From NCBI RefSeq assembly GCF_030263935.1, contig NZ_CP127162.1, positions 696,001-760,000 of the forward strand: a stretch of DNA of 64,000 nt. Reading direction: 5' to 3'. This DNA comes from Paenibacillus polygoni (GTDB lineage Bacteria; Bacillota; Bacilli; Paenibacillales; Paenibacillaceae). Below the pieces are notes generated by a model. It had not been told where the DNA came from and searched no databases. It saw nothing but the letters and a program-made list of their open reading frames with translations. The position numbers were made by a program, and so were the translations under genes. Below are positions 42,476 to 51,778 of the stretch, piece after piece. Within the stretch, counting starts at the first letter, position 1; each line of letters begins with the position of its first letter.

Positions 42476-43792
42476 TTACTTTGCACTCGGCAGTATTTTA
42501 TTAAGAACAATCGCGGTAACCGAGGCAACCAGAATAGGAGAGCCCAAGATATACTGCACGAAAGTAGGCATGGAAGATAAGAATTCATCAGGAATGAGCA
42601 CTAAAGCAAGTGTGAAAATCATCGGAATCGCAATAATATACATTTCTTTTTCGCCCATGGTTTGATTCTTGATTACTTGCAGTCCGTTAATAGCGATAAT
42701 TCCGCAGATGATGGCGAATACGCCGCCGATAACTGCTGATGGAATCGAAGAGATGAGAACTGCAAGTTTACTGAGACAACCGAAGAGGACAAACCATCCT
42801 CCTACCGCGAGAAAGACGCGGCGGCTTGCAATACCGGTGATCGAAATAATTCCTGCATTTGTGGAATAACCAGTAACCGGAGTCGAACCGAGCAGGGAAG
42901 CAACCAGGCAGCTGATTCCTTCGCCTACTACACCTTGGTTAATATTCTTATCCGTTAACGGCCGATCAATGACGTTACTGATGGCAAACCAAGTACCTGT
43001 TGTTTCTGCCATGAGTACGAGATAAACAATGACCATTGTAATAATCGCTGAAAGATTGAAAGAAAATCCGAAATCTTTAAAAGGAATCTGCGGCATGCTG
43101 AACCATTTCGCATTAGCGACTGCTGAAAAATCCAGAACGCCCATAAAGCTTGCTGCAATACATCCAGCGATTAATGCCATAAGTACGGATGTGATTCGGA
43201 AGAAAGCACCTTTTTTACCTAAAAGAGAACCGAGAATAACGAAAAACATAAGTACAGCACCAGTAATCAGTGCTAGCAGAACATTTTGCTGAATGGTAGC
43301 ACCGGAAGCATCATAAATATTATCTTGCAGTGCAACAGGCAGTAGTGAAAGTCCTACGTTAAAGATAATCGTACCGCCTACGACAGGCGGAATGAAGTTT
43401 TTGACAATCGTATTATAAACACCGGTAAATCCTAGTCCGATCACAAGCAGCGAACCGACCAAACTTGCACCCAGCACGGAACTCCAACCTAATTCCCCGC
43501 CGCCGCTAGCAGCATAAATACTGATGATCGCACCCAGCGGAACATAAGAAGGTCCCTGGGCCATAGGCAGTTTCATACAAAAGTAGGATTGTACGATCGT
43601 TCCGATCCCCGCAGCAATAAAAGTAGATTGAATCAAAGCACTCGACTGATTGGATTGTAATCCAAGTAATATTGCGATCAGAAAAGGCACCACATAGATA
43701 TCCATAGCCAGTACGTGTTGTAAACCTAGGAAAGCAGATTTTAAAAATGGTACTTTTTCATCGGGTAAGACAGTTAGATGTTGCGACTTCAT
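42476..43792 (-). CDS. NCS2-family purine/uracil permease
   Basis: 438 residues from ATG 43792; the frame is open to a GTG at 43840 but a weak AAGGT site favours the internal ATG. There are about 12-14 membrane helices. The NCS2 substrate motif is seen as LMAETTGTWFAIS and GLLGSTPVTGYSTNAGIISI. These carriers take up xanthine, guanine, uracil or urate with protons. The next gene upstream in the same operon is guanine deaminase (75 bases between the frames), so guanine or a related purine is the likely substrate. Same strand and order suggest co-transcription from the promoter before guaD. Confidence 0.88.
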   Translation of the reverse strand: MKSQHLTVLPDEKVPFLKSAFLGLQHVLAMDIYVVPFLIAILLGLQSNQSSALIQSTFIAAGIGTIVQSYFCMKLPMAQGPSYVPLGAIISIYAASGGGELGWSSVLGASLVGSLLVIGLGFTGVYNTIVKNFIPPVVGGTIIFNVGLSLLPVALQDNIYDASGATIQQNVLLALITGAVLMFFVILGSLLGKKGAFFRITSVLMALIAGCIAASFMGVLDFSAVANAKWFSMPQIPFKDFGFSFNLSAIITMVIVYLVLMAETTGTWFAISNVIDRPLTDKNINQGVVGEGISCLVASLLGSTPVTGYSTNAGIISITGIASRRVFLAVGGWFVLFGCLSKLAVLISSIPSAVIGGVFAIICGIIAINGLQVIKNQTMGEKEMYIIAIPMIFTLALVLIPDEFLSSMPTFVQYILGSPILVASVTAIVLNKILPSAK

Positions 43793-43867
43793 TTCAGTAT
43801 TACCTTGATGCTCTACTTGTGTTTTCACTCTGATGCACACCCCGGATTTTCTCTATTTTTTCAATGC

Positions 43868-45232
43868 TTAGCGTGTATGAACTTTCTCGCCTTGTACCCA
43901 AACTTCACGGATATGTTCAGGCCGTACAAGGTACATCATTTTTTGGAACACATCATGTAAGTCTTCATTTTCATTAAAAATAGGCAATCTAGCCGTAGGT
44001 AACTTCGTATCGATAACTTGTACATCCCATACATAATTCTCTTCAATACGACCGATCGGCAGGCTGAGGCTTTCTCCGCCGCCGGCTGTCGCCAGATAGA
44101 ATGCTTCGTTAACTGTAATCCGTGAGTCCGGAACGCCGCGATTCTCCGCAGGAATGCTAGGATTCACACCATCTTCCAGCATTCGGGATGAAATGACCGC
44201 TTGTCTTATGTTATCGAACAGACTTGGAGAGAAGCCTCCGGAAATATCAGATCCGAGGCCGATCTCAACACCCTTGGAGTGGAACTCTTTAACAGGGATG
44301 ACGCTGTTCGCAAAATAAGCATTAGACACAGGACAATGGGCGATCGCCGTTCCGGTCTCAGCGAATAATTCGACATCATCGTTATCCAGGAAATTGCAAT
44401 GAGCCATGACCGATTTATCACGAAGCAAGCCAAAATCATTCAGAGCAAAAGCATCGTTTTTATTAAAACGATCTTGTACATAACCATGTGCCCAATCACT
44501 TTCACTGCAGTGGGACTGAACATAGGTATCGTATTTCGCTGCAAGCTCTCCGAGGCCTTTTAACCCTTCATCTGTACAGCTTGGAATAAATCTTGGTGTC
44601 ACGACAGGATAAACGCCTTGTTTAGTTGTTTTGGCTAGTTCCTGTACAGCGATAATAAATTCTTCCGTATCAGCTAAGGCTGTCTCAGTATTAGCGTCCC
44701 GATAGATTTCTGGATTGCCTTCTGGGTCATCCATGACGACTTTCCCTACGAGACCACGCTGACCTTTACTAGCGCAGATTTCTGCAAGCAGAATACTTGC
44801 TTCCTTGTGTACCGTGGCGAAGTAAAGAGCAGTGGTTGTTCCATTAGCCAGCAAGGTGCTTACCACATCATCATAAACTTCCTTCGCAAAATCGAGATCC
44901 GAGAATTTAGACTCCAGCGGAAAGGTGTACGTGTGTAACCAATCATATAGCGGGATGTCTAGCGCAGTTCCTGATTGAGCCCACTGCGGCGCATGTACAT
45001 GCAGATCGACAAAACCAGGCAAGAAATATTGCCCTTCCTCTAGGGAATGGAAGTTAGGTTTTCCTTGATATGCATCTAGTATGGTTTGATATTCTGCGTC
45101 ATGAGGCGCTACAATATTTTTGATAATTCCATCTGTATTAATACAGAAAAGGTGATTTTTTAAGATCTCAATTTCTTTAGGAGACTTACTGGTAAATGCA
45201 GTGCCTTGAAATATTTGCTTATAATTCTTCAT
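43868..45232 (-). CDS. guaD: Guanine deaminase (amidohydrolase type)
   Basis: 454 residues of the metal-dependent amidohydrolase family. Metal ligands are in PGFVDLHVHAPQ (HxH), HCSESDW (His and Glu), and GLGSDISGGF (Asp). It converts guanine to xanthine and ammonia. Bacillus subtilis uses a different, smaller guanine deaminase, so this is the E. coli GuaD-type. The start ATG 45232 is not well placed after a ribosome site but no better one is seen. Upstream lies a promoter (TATAAT on the minus strand at 45277-45272) with a palindrome over its -35. It forms an operon with the permease downstream. Confidence 0.9.
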   Translation of the reverse strand: MKNYKQIFQGTAFTSKSPKEIEILKNHLFCINTDGIIKNIVAPHDAEYQTILDAYQGKPNFHSLEEGQYFLPGFVDLHVHAPQWAQSGTALDIPLYDWLHTYTFPLESKFSDLDFAKEVYDDVVSTLLANGTTTALYFATVHKEASILLAEICASKGQRGLVGKVVMDDPEGNPEIYRDANTETALADTEEFIIAVQELAKTTKQGVYPVVTPRFIPSCTDEGLKGLGELAAKYDTYVQSHCSESDWAHGYVQDRFNKNDAFALNDFGLLRDKSVMAHCNFLDNDDVELFAETGTAIAHCPVSNAYFANSVIPVKEFHSKGVEIGLGSDISGGFSPSLFDNIRQAVISSRMLEDGVNPSIPAENRGVPDSRITVNEAFYLATAGGGESLSLPIGRIEENYVWDVQVIDTKLPTARLPIFNENEDLHDVFQKMMYLVRPEHIREVWVQGEKVHTR

Positions 45233-45271
45233 ACTTACCGCCTTAATGTTCGTTTTTATGATGTATTTTGT

Positions 45272-45313
45272 TATTATAATCTGTGAAAAATGATTAGTCT
45301 ATAATAATAGACT
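45272..45313 (-). promoter_or_regulatory. Promoter and palindromic operator of guaD
   Basis: On the minus strand a -10 TATAAT (45277-45272) is paired with a TAGACT -35 hexamer 17 bases upstream. The palindrome AGTCTAT-aata-ATAGACT (45296-45313) overlaps the -35, as a repressor or activator site would. I do not recognise the regulator. Confidence 0.5.
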
Positions 45314-45633
45314 GTCAGGGAGAAGTTTCGTCTTGTGAGCAGTAATGGTAATTACCATTGGCCGGTTGAGGGTTTTAAATACCCCATCTAGTGAACTTTT
45401 AATAGGGTGCGTTGTTTCATCTGAATTCGAATTGGGTAATGAATCGTAAAAGTTTGTCCGGAGACAGTTGTAATAGATCGGGTGAGTGTCACATAAACAC
45501 GTCATAACTATGGCTATGAGAATAGTAGAATTCTTTGTGAATACTTGCTGCGTGCAGCAAGTATTTATTTGGATACACCGACCATTTTAATCAACTAGAC
45601 ATTAGAACATGTCTTCATATAAAGGAGTATGTA
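45314..45633 (+). other. Intergenic region with palindrome and hairpin
   Basis: Contains a perfect 16-base palindrome AATGGTAATTACCATT (45344-45359) and a 12-base-arm hairpin AATACTTGCTGC-gt-GCAGCAAGTATT (45540-45565) followed by TATTT. The hairpin looks like a terminator but no plus-strand gene precedes it. The HK gene's promoter must lie after it. Confidence 0.45.
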
Positions 45634-47442
45634 TTGTTGAAGAGCATCCAGAATCGCTTACTAATCTTGCTGCTTGTATTTATCATTCTTCCTTATTTCC
45701 TCTCCGTCCTTCTGGTCTATCGGCAGACAAAGGAAAACGTGGAGCGGCATGAACTCCAGAACAGCACAGAGCAGATGCAGCAGGCATCTATGGATTTAGC
45801 AGCATATTTTGATGAAATTCTGAGTCTTCCTTATCTCTTATATCGAAATCCGGATTTATTTCGCTTCTTTGAAGCGGGATTTGAAGACTCACCTTATCTA
45901 AAACTGCGTGATATTAAAAAAGATATGATTCATTTTTACCTGATGAGAAGTGAGTTTCGTCAGATTCGATTTTATATCGAAGCAGAACAGACCTCTTATT
46001 CCGTCTATAACGCTATGCTTAGTTCGGGCAAACGCGATCCGGAACTATTGAAACAAGCCTCCATTCAGAAGCTCATGGATTCAGAAGTGCACTATGTTAT
46101 TGAGCCCCCTCATCCAATTGTGAACTATAACAATACTTCCATTTTGCCAGAATCTGATCAAACGATGGTACTTACCATACACCACAAAATTATGGATACC
46201 CTGACGAATGAGTTTCTTGGAATCATTACAATAGATATGGATCTGGACCAAATCGCGAGTCTGGCAAATCATGTGCTTGCAAAAAATGAAGCGGTGGTTT
46301 TGTCTGATAGCGAGGGGCACATTATATACACGAGTGAAGATAACTGGACAGGCAGGGCAGTTCCGGCTGAACTAGCAAATATTATTTATTCTTCTTCATC
46401 TGGAACAACATTTTCTGATGGAAATATTATTTTTACTAATTCACTTCAAGTGCCAATTGAAGATTGGTATTTTACAAAAATCACCTCAAGTCAATTATTA
46501 TTTGAGAGCGTGAGAACAACAGCCTATACCAACATTATGGTTGGTGTCCTTGTGGGAGGTCTCGGTATGATTATGGTAGCCGTTATTTCCTACTATGTTA
46601 CACGTCCGATCAAACTGCTCAGCCAAAAGGTACAAAGCATAGAAGCAGAGAATCTGAATGCTCCATTTAACGATAAACGAGAGGATGAAATTGGGATCCT
46701 GGAGCGAAATATCAAAGATATGATGAACCGAATTAATCGACATATTGACCGGGAATACAAACTTGAGATAGAAAATAGAAAGAATCAGCATCGGGCATTA
46801 AAGTCACAGGTTAATCCGCACTTTCTATTTAATGCACTGCAATCTATTGCAACGGTTGCTCTTCTATCTGATTCACCTAAAGTCTACCAGCTCATCAACT
46901 CTCTATCTAGAATGATGCGCTACTCTATACGAGTCGATCAAAAAGCAACGATTCAAAGTGAAGTAGAGTATGTCAAAGCCTATCTGCATCTTCAAGAGGA
47001 ACGTTTTCAAAATGACTTTAGTTACTCACTTGAGATTCCAGAAGAAATTCTGAAAGTGCCCGTTCCGAGTATGATTTTGCAGCCACTCGTTGAAAACTTT
47101 TTTAAACATTGCTATGACAAAGGATATGAACAAGCCTGCTTACATATATACGGCGAAATTCAGGGCGAGAATATCCATCTAGTCGTTGAAAATAACGGAA
47201 ATAGTATGACAGCGGAGGAACTGGAATTATTACGAAATAATATTTATGCAGTCGTAAGTGAAGAGAACTATGCACTACAACATATCGGTTTAAAAAACAT
47301 TCATGATCGCTTGGTTCTTCATTTCGATCAGTCAGCAGGAATCACAGTAGACAACTTGCAGGGAGAAGGGTTCTCCGTACGGCTGGTGATTCCACTTAAG
47401 TATGAAGGAGGAGTAAGACATGAAGGCTCTTATCGTAGATGA
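45634..47442 (+). CDS. Sensor histidine kinase (YesM type)
   Basis: 602 residues beginning at TTG 45634 (a second TTG follows), with AAAGGAG at the right distance. Membrane helices lie at about residues 6-27 and 295-320 and enclose an extracytoplasmic sensor domain of some 270 residues. After a HAMP domain comes the His-kinase signature LKSQVNPHFLFNALQSI with the phospho-acceptor His, then the N-box LVENFFKH and the ATP site. These LytS/YesM-type kinases often sense carbohydrate through a partner binding protein. The gene overlaps the response regulator gene by 23 bases, so the two are coupled. The neighbours make sucrose or levan the likely signal. Confidence 0.92.
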   Translation: MLKSIQNRLLILLLVFIILPYFLSVLLVYRQTKENVERHELQNSTEQMQQASMDLAAYFDEILSLPYLLYRNPDLFRFFEAGFEDSPYLKLRDIKKDMIHFYLMRSEFRQIRFYIEAEQTSYSVYNAMLSSGKRDPELLKQASIQKLMDSEVHYVIEPPHPIVNYNNTSILPESDQTMVLTIHHKIMDTLTNEFLGIITIDMDLDQIASLANHVLAKNEAVVLSDSEGHIIYTSEDNWTGRAVPAELANIIYSSSSGTTFSDGNIIFTNSLQVPIEDWYFTKITSSQLLFESVRTTAYTNIMVGVLVGGLGMIMVAVISYYVTRPIKLLSQKVQSIEAENLNAPFNDKREDEIGILERNIKDMMNRINRHIDREYKLEIENRKNQHRALKSQVNPHFLFNALQSIATVALLSDSPKVYQLINSLSRMMRYSIRVDQKATIQSEVEYVKAYLHLQEERFQNDFSYSLEIPEEILKVPVPSMILQPLVENFFKHCYDKGYEQACLHIYGEIQGENIHLVVENNGNSMTAEELELLRNNIYAVVSEENYALQHIGLKNIHDRLVLHFDQSAGITVDNLQGEGFSVRLVIPLKYEGGVRHEGSYRR

Positions 47443-48616
47443 TGAGAATAATGTAAGAAAAATCATTCGTTTCTTGGGACAGTGGGAGAAACATGGAATC
47501 ACAGAAATTTTTGAAGCGAAAAATGGGTTCGAAGCGCAGCGGATTATTGATCTGGAATGTCCAGAGATTATTCTGACCGACGTGAAAATGCCTAAGAATA
47601 ATGGTATTGAATTTATCGAATGGCTGGGAACTATATCTTACCCGGGGAAAGTAATCATGATTTCCGGATTTGATGACTATTCTTATATGAGAAAAGCGTT
47701 ACAGCATGGATGCGTCGATTATTTAATGAAGCCGATCGAAGATCAGTTATTGAATGAAGCTTTAACAAGAGCGGTAAATGCCTGGAAACTGGAAGAGGAA
47801 GAACGCCGCAATGTAGAATCCGGTTTTTATGAAGAGGTAAAATCATTTCGTTTGAACAGAGAGATTACCTCCGCTTGTCACGGAGAAAGTTTCGATTTGA
47901 ATGCAATTGCTTCCTCTCTTCCACAAGCGGATGCGTACGATCTTACGTTATTGTATTTTCATCAAACGCATCACTCGGAACCTTACATACAGCATCTGAG
48001 CCGTGAACTAGATGCTCGAGGACTGGGGAATGCATATACCCTGCAGAATGACCCGCATGTGAGTATGATTCTATCGGTAGTGGGTGAGTTCTTTGAGGTG
48101 GAAGAATGGATTACACAACAGTTTGATATTCCCGTACGTTTGGTCAGTGGGTATTCCATCCGTTCATTACAAGAGATTGCTTCCTCCTATCAATCTGCAC
48201 AGAGGTCTATGGCAGAACAAAATTACAGAGCAATTCACCGTTTAGCAGATCTTGATGATGCAAGACGCATGCAAGATATTGTGACTTTTGTTGAAGAACA
48301 CTATACAGAAGAATTAAGTTTGGATAAGCTGTCCACCCGGTTTTTCCTAAGCCGTGAACACATCTCGCGGCGATTCAAACAAAAGGTAGGGGTGACACTC
48401 TCGAGTTACGTAATCCAGTTACGAATTAATCAAGCAAAACAGTGGTTAATTGAAACGGACGAGAAGATGTACTCGATTGCTCTGAAGCTCGGATACCAAG
48501 ATGAAATTTATTTTTCTAAATTGTTTAAAAAGCACGTAGGTATGACACCTATTGAATATCGAAATGTGGAGCGGAAAAATAGGATAACCAGCGAAGTCAG
48601 AATGGCGAATGTATAA
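47420..48616 (+). CDS. Response regulator with AraC-type DNA-binding domain (YesN type)
   Basis: 398 residues. The receiver domain (1-125) has Asp54 in ILTDVKMPKN and conserved acids DDE at the N-terminus. A middle linker of about 140 residues follows. The last 100 residues have the two helix-turn-helix units LSTRFFLSREHISRRFKQK and IALKLGYQDEIYFSKLFKK. AAGGAGGAG precedes ATG 47420, inside the kinase gene. It probably activates the genes downstream for sugar binding and levan metabolism. No binding site could be picked out. Confidence 0.93.
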   Translation: MKALIVDDENNVRKIIRFLGQWEKHGITEIFEAKNGFEAQRIIDLECPEIILTDVKMPKNNGIEFIEWLGTISYPGKVIMISGFDDYSYMRKALQHGCVDYLMKPIEDQLLNEALTRAVNAWKLEEEERRNVESGFYEEVKSFRLNREITSACHGESFDLNAIASSLPQADAYDLTLLYFHQTHHSEPYIQHLSRELDARGLGNAYTLQNDPHVSMILSVVGEFFEVEEWITQQFDIPVRLVSGYSIRSLQEIASSYQSAQRSMAEQNYRAIHRLADLDDARRMQDIVTFVEEHYTEELSLDKLSTRFFLSREHISRRFKQKVGVTLSSYVIQLRINQAKQWLIETDEKMYSIALKLGYQDEIYFSKLFKKHVGMTPIEYRNVERKNRITSEVRMANV

Positions 48617-48646
48617 GTATAGACAAGCAGAAGTAATGGAGGAAAC

Positions 48647-49924
48647 ATGAAGCGAATAGGAATTCTGATTATGGCAGGGTTTATTACCCTGTCTCTTTGT
48701 TCATGTGGAAGGGACCTCGTTTCACAGAAGGAAGCAAAACCTCTCGAAGCAGAACAGACAATCACTTTAGAGATCCTGAATCCCAAAGTAGAGATTGCGA
48801 CCGAGTTCGAGAAGATGGCAGAGGTATACGAAAAGGAAAATCCACATGTAAACGTTGAAGTTTTAACTTATGGCGGGGGTGCAAGCTACCTTAGGGAATT
48901 GAGAGCGAGATTTGCTGCTAATGCAGGCCCTGATATTTTTCCAAACGGTGGTTATGAAGAAGCTAAGGCATGGCAAAGGTATCTAGAGGATTTATCGGAT
49001 CAGCCATGGGTGGATCAAGCCTATGATCAGGCACTTGAGCCGATGACAATAGATGGGAAAATATATGGAATACCGATCAATTTTGAAGGCTACGGCTTCA
49101 TCTACAATAAAGACCTTTTTGCTAAGGCCAAGATTGATACACTTCCTACTACATTTACCGAATTAAAAGAGGCAGCTGAAAAATTACAGGCCGAAGGGAT
49201 CACGCCTTTTACCGTGGGATACGGAGATAATTGGTTTTATATCCTTATGCTCAATATTGCTTTTGCTCAGCAGGACAACCCAGACGCTTTTATAGAGGCC
49301 TTAAATGAAGGGAAACAGACCATCCGTGGGAATAAAGAGATCCAGGATGTCATTCAAATGCTGGACCTCACCATGGAGTATGGTAACCAAGATTATGAGA
49401 CGATTGATTATAATACCGAGGTGGAGCGGTTTGCAACAGGTAAATCAGCGATGTTAAAACAGGGCAACTGGGTGGAGCCTAAAATCAAGGGAATATCACC
49501 TGATATAAATATTGGATTTATCCCTATGTCGATTAATGATCGTGAGGAAAATGATGCTCTGCCATTTGGAGTTTCGAATAATTGGGCTGTGAATAAGCTG
49601 TCTTCACCCGAAGAGAAAAAAGAAGCAAAGAAGTTTTTGAACTGGATGGTATCTTCGGAACAGGGGAAAAAGTTTATGAGAGAAGAATTTCATTTTATTC
49701 CTGCATTTAAAAATATAGAAACAAATGACTCAGATTCACTCGCGAAGGATCTAATGCGTTATGTAGAGGATAAAAAAACCTTGTCCTGGAATTGGTTTAA
49801 ATTTCCGGAAGCGACAAGAGATGAGTTCGGCTTTGCGATGCAAGCTTATGTTCGGAAGCAGATAAGCAGAGATCAGCTGCTTGATGAGCTTCAATCTTCA
49901 TGGGAAAAGTATACGAAGAAATAG
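48647..49924 (+). CDS. Extracellular sugar-binding lipoprotein
   Basis: 425 residues with a lipoprotein signal (MKRIGILIMAGFITLSLCSC; lipid Cys about 20). It has the type-1 bacterial solute-binding fold: VEIATEFEKMAEVYEKEN, ANAGPDIFPNGGYE, PMTIDGKIYGIPINFEGYG and GVSNNWAVNKLSS. TGGAGG stands before ATG 48647. No ABC permease or ATPase genes follow; instead levansucrase is next. It may deliver sugar to a distant transporter or act as the sensor partner of the kinase two genes upstream, a three-component layout seen in related bacteria. The sugar is probably a fructan or sucrose derivative. Confidence 0.88.
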   Translation: MKRIGILIMAGFITLSLCSCGRDLVSQKEAKPLEAEQTITLEILNPKVEIATEFEKMAEVYEKENPHVNVEVLTYGGGASYLRELRARFAANAGPDIFPNGGYEEAKAWQRYLEDLSDQPWVDQAYDQALEPMTIDGKIYGIPINFEGYGFIYNKDLFAKAKIDTLPTTFTELKEAAEKLQAEGITPFTVGYGDNWFYILMLNIAFAQQDNPDAFIEALNEGKQTIRGNKEIQDVIQMLDLTMEYGNQDYETIDYNTEVERFATGKSAMLKQGNWVEPKIKGISPDINIGFIPMSINDREENDALPFGVSNNWAVNKLSSPEEKKEAKKFLNWMVSSEQGKKFMREEFHFIPAFKNIETNDSDSLAKDLMRYVEDKKTLSWNWFKFPEATRDEFGFAMQAYVRKQISRDQLLDELQSSWEKYTKK

Positions 49925-50028
49925 ACAAATCAATATAAGCCGCAAAAGGCATCAATGTAAGACATGTTTAAGATGACCCGCTTTTATTACAATGAGTTTA
50001 AAGTTAATTTATAAAAGAGGAGTCAGTT

Positions 50029-51660
50029 ATGAATTTTAAAAAGATGATGAAACAATCAGTAGTACTATCCTTGTCCGCTTCTTTATTGGTTAGCGGCGGG
50101 ACATTGGCATTCGCAAAAGGAAACAATACGGATGCAGGAGAAACATACGGATTTTCCCATATCACTCGTGCCGATATGCTGAAAATACCTGCACAACAAA
50201 ACAGTGAACAATTTAAGGTTCCTGAATTTGATGCGTCCACGATTCAAAACATTCCTTCAGCAGTGAAATATGATGAGAACGGCAATAAAATTGAAATGGA
50301 CGTTTGGGACTCTTGGCCGCTGCAAAATGCGGATGGGACTGTAGCGAACTACAAAGGGTATGAAATTGTGTTTGCTTTAGCGGGTGACCCAAAACGTGGA
50401 TCAGATACATTCATTTACATGTTCTATAAAAAAGCAGGCGAAACTTCGCTTTCCAGCTGGAAGAATGCCGGCCGAGTATTTAAAGATAGCGATAAACTTG
50501 TACCAGGCGACACTCTTCTAAACGATCAAGCGGAAGAATGGTCTGGATCTGCAACAATGACTTCCGATGGTAAAATTCGCTTGTTCTACACGAATCGCCA
50601 AGCATGGGCTCCAGAACGCGGTTTTTACGGAAAACAAATTTTGACTACAGCTCAAGTCAATGTATCAGCGCCAAATAAAAACACGCTGAAGATTGATGGT
50701 GTAGAAGATCTTAAATCGATCTATGATGGAAAAGACGGCGAGATCTATCAAAACGTGGAATCTACTGGTTTTAGCCAAGGTGACTACAACGATAACCATA
50801 CCTTAAGAGATCCTCACTACGTAGAGGACAAAGGTCGTAAATATCTTGTGTTTGAAGCAAATACAGGGAAAAAGACAGGATATCAAGGGGCAGAATCTCT
50901 CAATAATCCAGCTTATTACGGTGGAACGAAAGCTTTCTTCGAAGCGGAAAGAAAGAAACTGCTGGAAAGCCCAGTAAGAGCATTTGCGGAAATCGCGAAT
51001 GGAGCACTTGGTATTATTGAACTTAATGATGATTATACATTCAAAAAAGAGTTGAAACCTCTGATCGCTTCTAATACCGTTACAGATGAAATTGAGCGTC
51101 CGAATGTATTTAAATTAAGAGGTAAATGGTACCTGTTCACAAGTTCCAGAGGATCTAAAATGTACATTGATGGAATCGATGATGAAGACATCTACCTGCT
51201 AGGGTATGTATCTAATTCATTAACGGGTCCTTATAAACCACTGAACGGTACTGGACTTGTACTGCATCAAGATCTAGATCCTAATGATATTACTTGGACA
51301 TATGCTCACTTCGCAATTCCACAAGTGAAAGGTAATAATGTAGTCATCACAAGTTACATGACGAACAGAGGATTCTTTGAAGATCATCACTCTACTTTTG
51401 CGCCAAGCTTCTTATTGAACATTAAGAATTCTACAACTTCTGTAGTGAAGGACAGCATTCTAGAGCAGGGTCAAATTACAATTTCTACAGATAATCCAAA
51501 CAAACCGAATGGTAACTCAAACGGAAATGGTAACTCAAACGGAAATGGTAACTCAAACGGAAATGGTAACTCAAATGGAAATGGTAACTCAAACGGTAAC
51601 TCAAATGGAAATGGTAACTCAAACGGAAATGGTAACTCAAACCATAACCATTCAAAATAA
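50029..51660 (+). CDS. sacB: Levansucrase with Asn/Gly/Ser repeat tail
   Basis: 543 residues, about 70 longer than Bacillus SacB. A signal peptide ends near residue 29. GH68 catalytic residues are Asp94 in DVWDSWP (nucleophile), Asp in LRDPHYV near 268 (transition-state stabiliser) and Glu in DEIERPNVF near 361 (acid/base). The enzyme splits sucrose and polymerises fructose into levan outside the cell. The extra length is a C-terminal GNSNGN-repeat tail ending NHNHSK, perhaps for surface retention or polymer binding. It follows the binding-protein gene after 104 bases, with GAGGAG before ATG 50029, and is followed by a terminator and levanase. There is no SacY-type antiterminator target that I can see. 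Confidence 0.95.
   Translation: MNFKKMMKQSVVLSLSASLLVSGGTLAFAKGNNTDAGETYGFSHITRADMLKIPAQQNSEQFKVPEFDASTIQNIPSAVKYDENGNKIEMDVWDSWPLQNADGTVANYKGYEIVFALAGDPKRGSDTFIYMFYKKAGETSLSSWKNAGRVFKDSDKLVPGDTLLNDQAEEWSGSATMTSDGKIRLFYTNRQAWAPERGFYGKQILTTAQVNVSAPNKNTLKIDGVEDLKSIYDGKDGEIYQNVESTGFSQGDYNDNHTLRDPHYVEDKGRKYLVFEANTGKKTGYQGAESLNNPAYYGGTKAFFEAERKKLLESPVRAFAEIANGALGIIELNDDYTFKKELKPLIASNTVTDEIERPNVFKLRGKWYLFTSSRGSKMYIDGIDDEDIYLLGYVSNSLTGPYKPLNGTGLVLHQDLDPNDITWTYAHFAIPQVKGNNVVITSYMTNRGFFEDHHSTFAPSFLLNIKNSTTSVVKDSILEQGQITISTDNPNKPNGNSNGNGNSNGNGNSNGNGNSNGNGNSNGNSNGNGNSNGNGNSNHNHSK
51511..51642 (+). repeat. 18-base tandem repeat in the sacB tail
   Basis: Six full 18-base units of the form GGTAACTCAAACGGAAAT, one shortened 12-base unit (51583-51594) and a final 12-base partial. 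Each unit encodes G-N-S-N-G-N. Differences are only silent (AAC/AAT) or the deletion, typical of recent slippage, so length may vary between strains. Confidence 0.85.
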
Positions 51661-51690
51661 ACCAAATAAAAAAGAAATGTAAGTAGTGAA

Positions 51691-51729
51691 AAGTAAATGC
51701 GGATTCTATATCGCATTTACTTTCTTTTT
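51691..51729 (+). terminator. Terminator after sacB
   Basis: AAGTAAATGCG (51691-51701) pairs with CGCATTTACTT (51712-51722), followed by TCTTTTT. Confidence 0.8.
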
Positions 51730-51778
51730 ATCTATGGGTTTTAACAGCAATAGTTCAGAGGCAAAAGTGGGGATATAG

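Noticed and set aside
45540..45565. Terminator of guaD
   Set aside because: guaD is on the other strand and its 5' end is at 45232, so this hairpin lies upstream of it; it cannot be its terminator.
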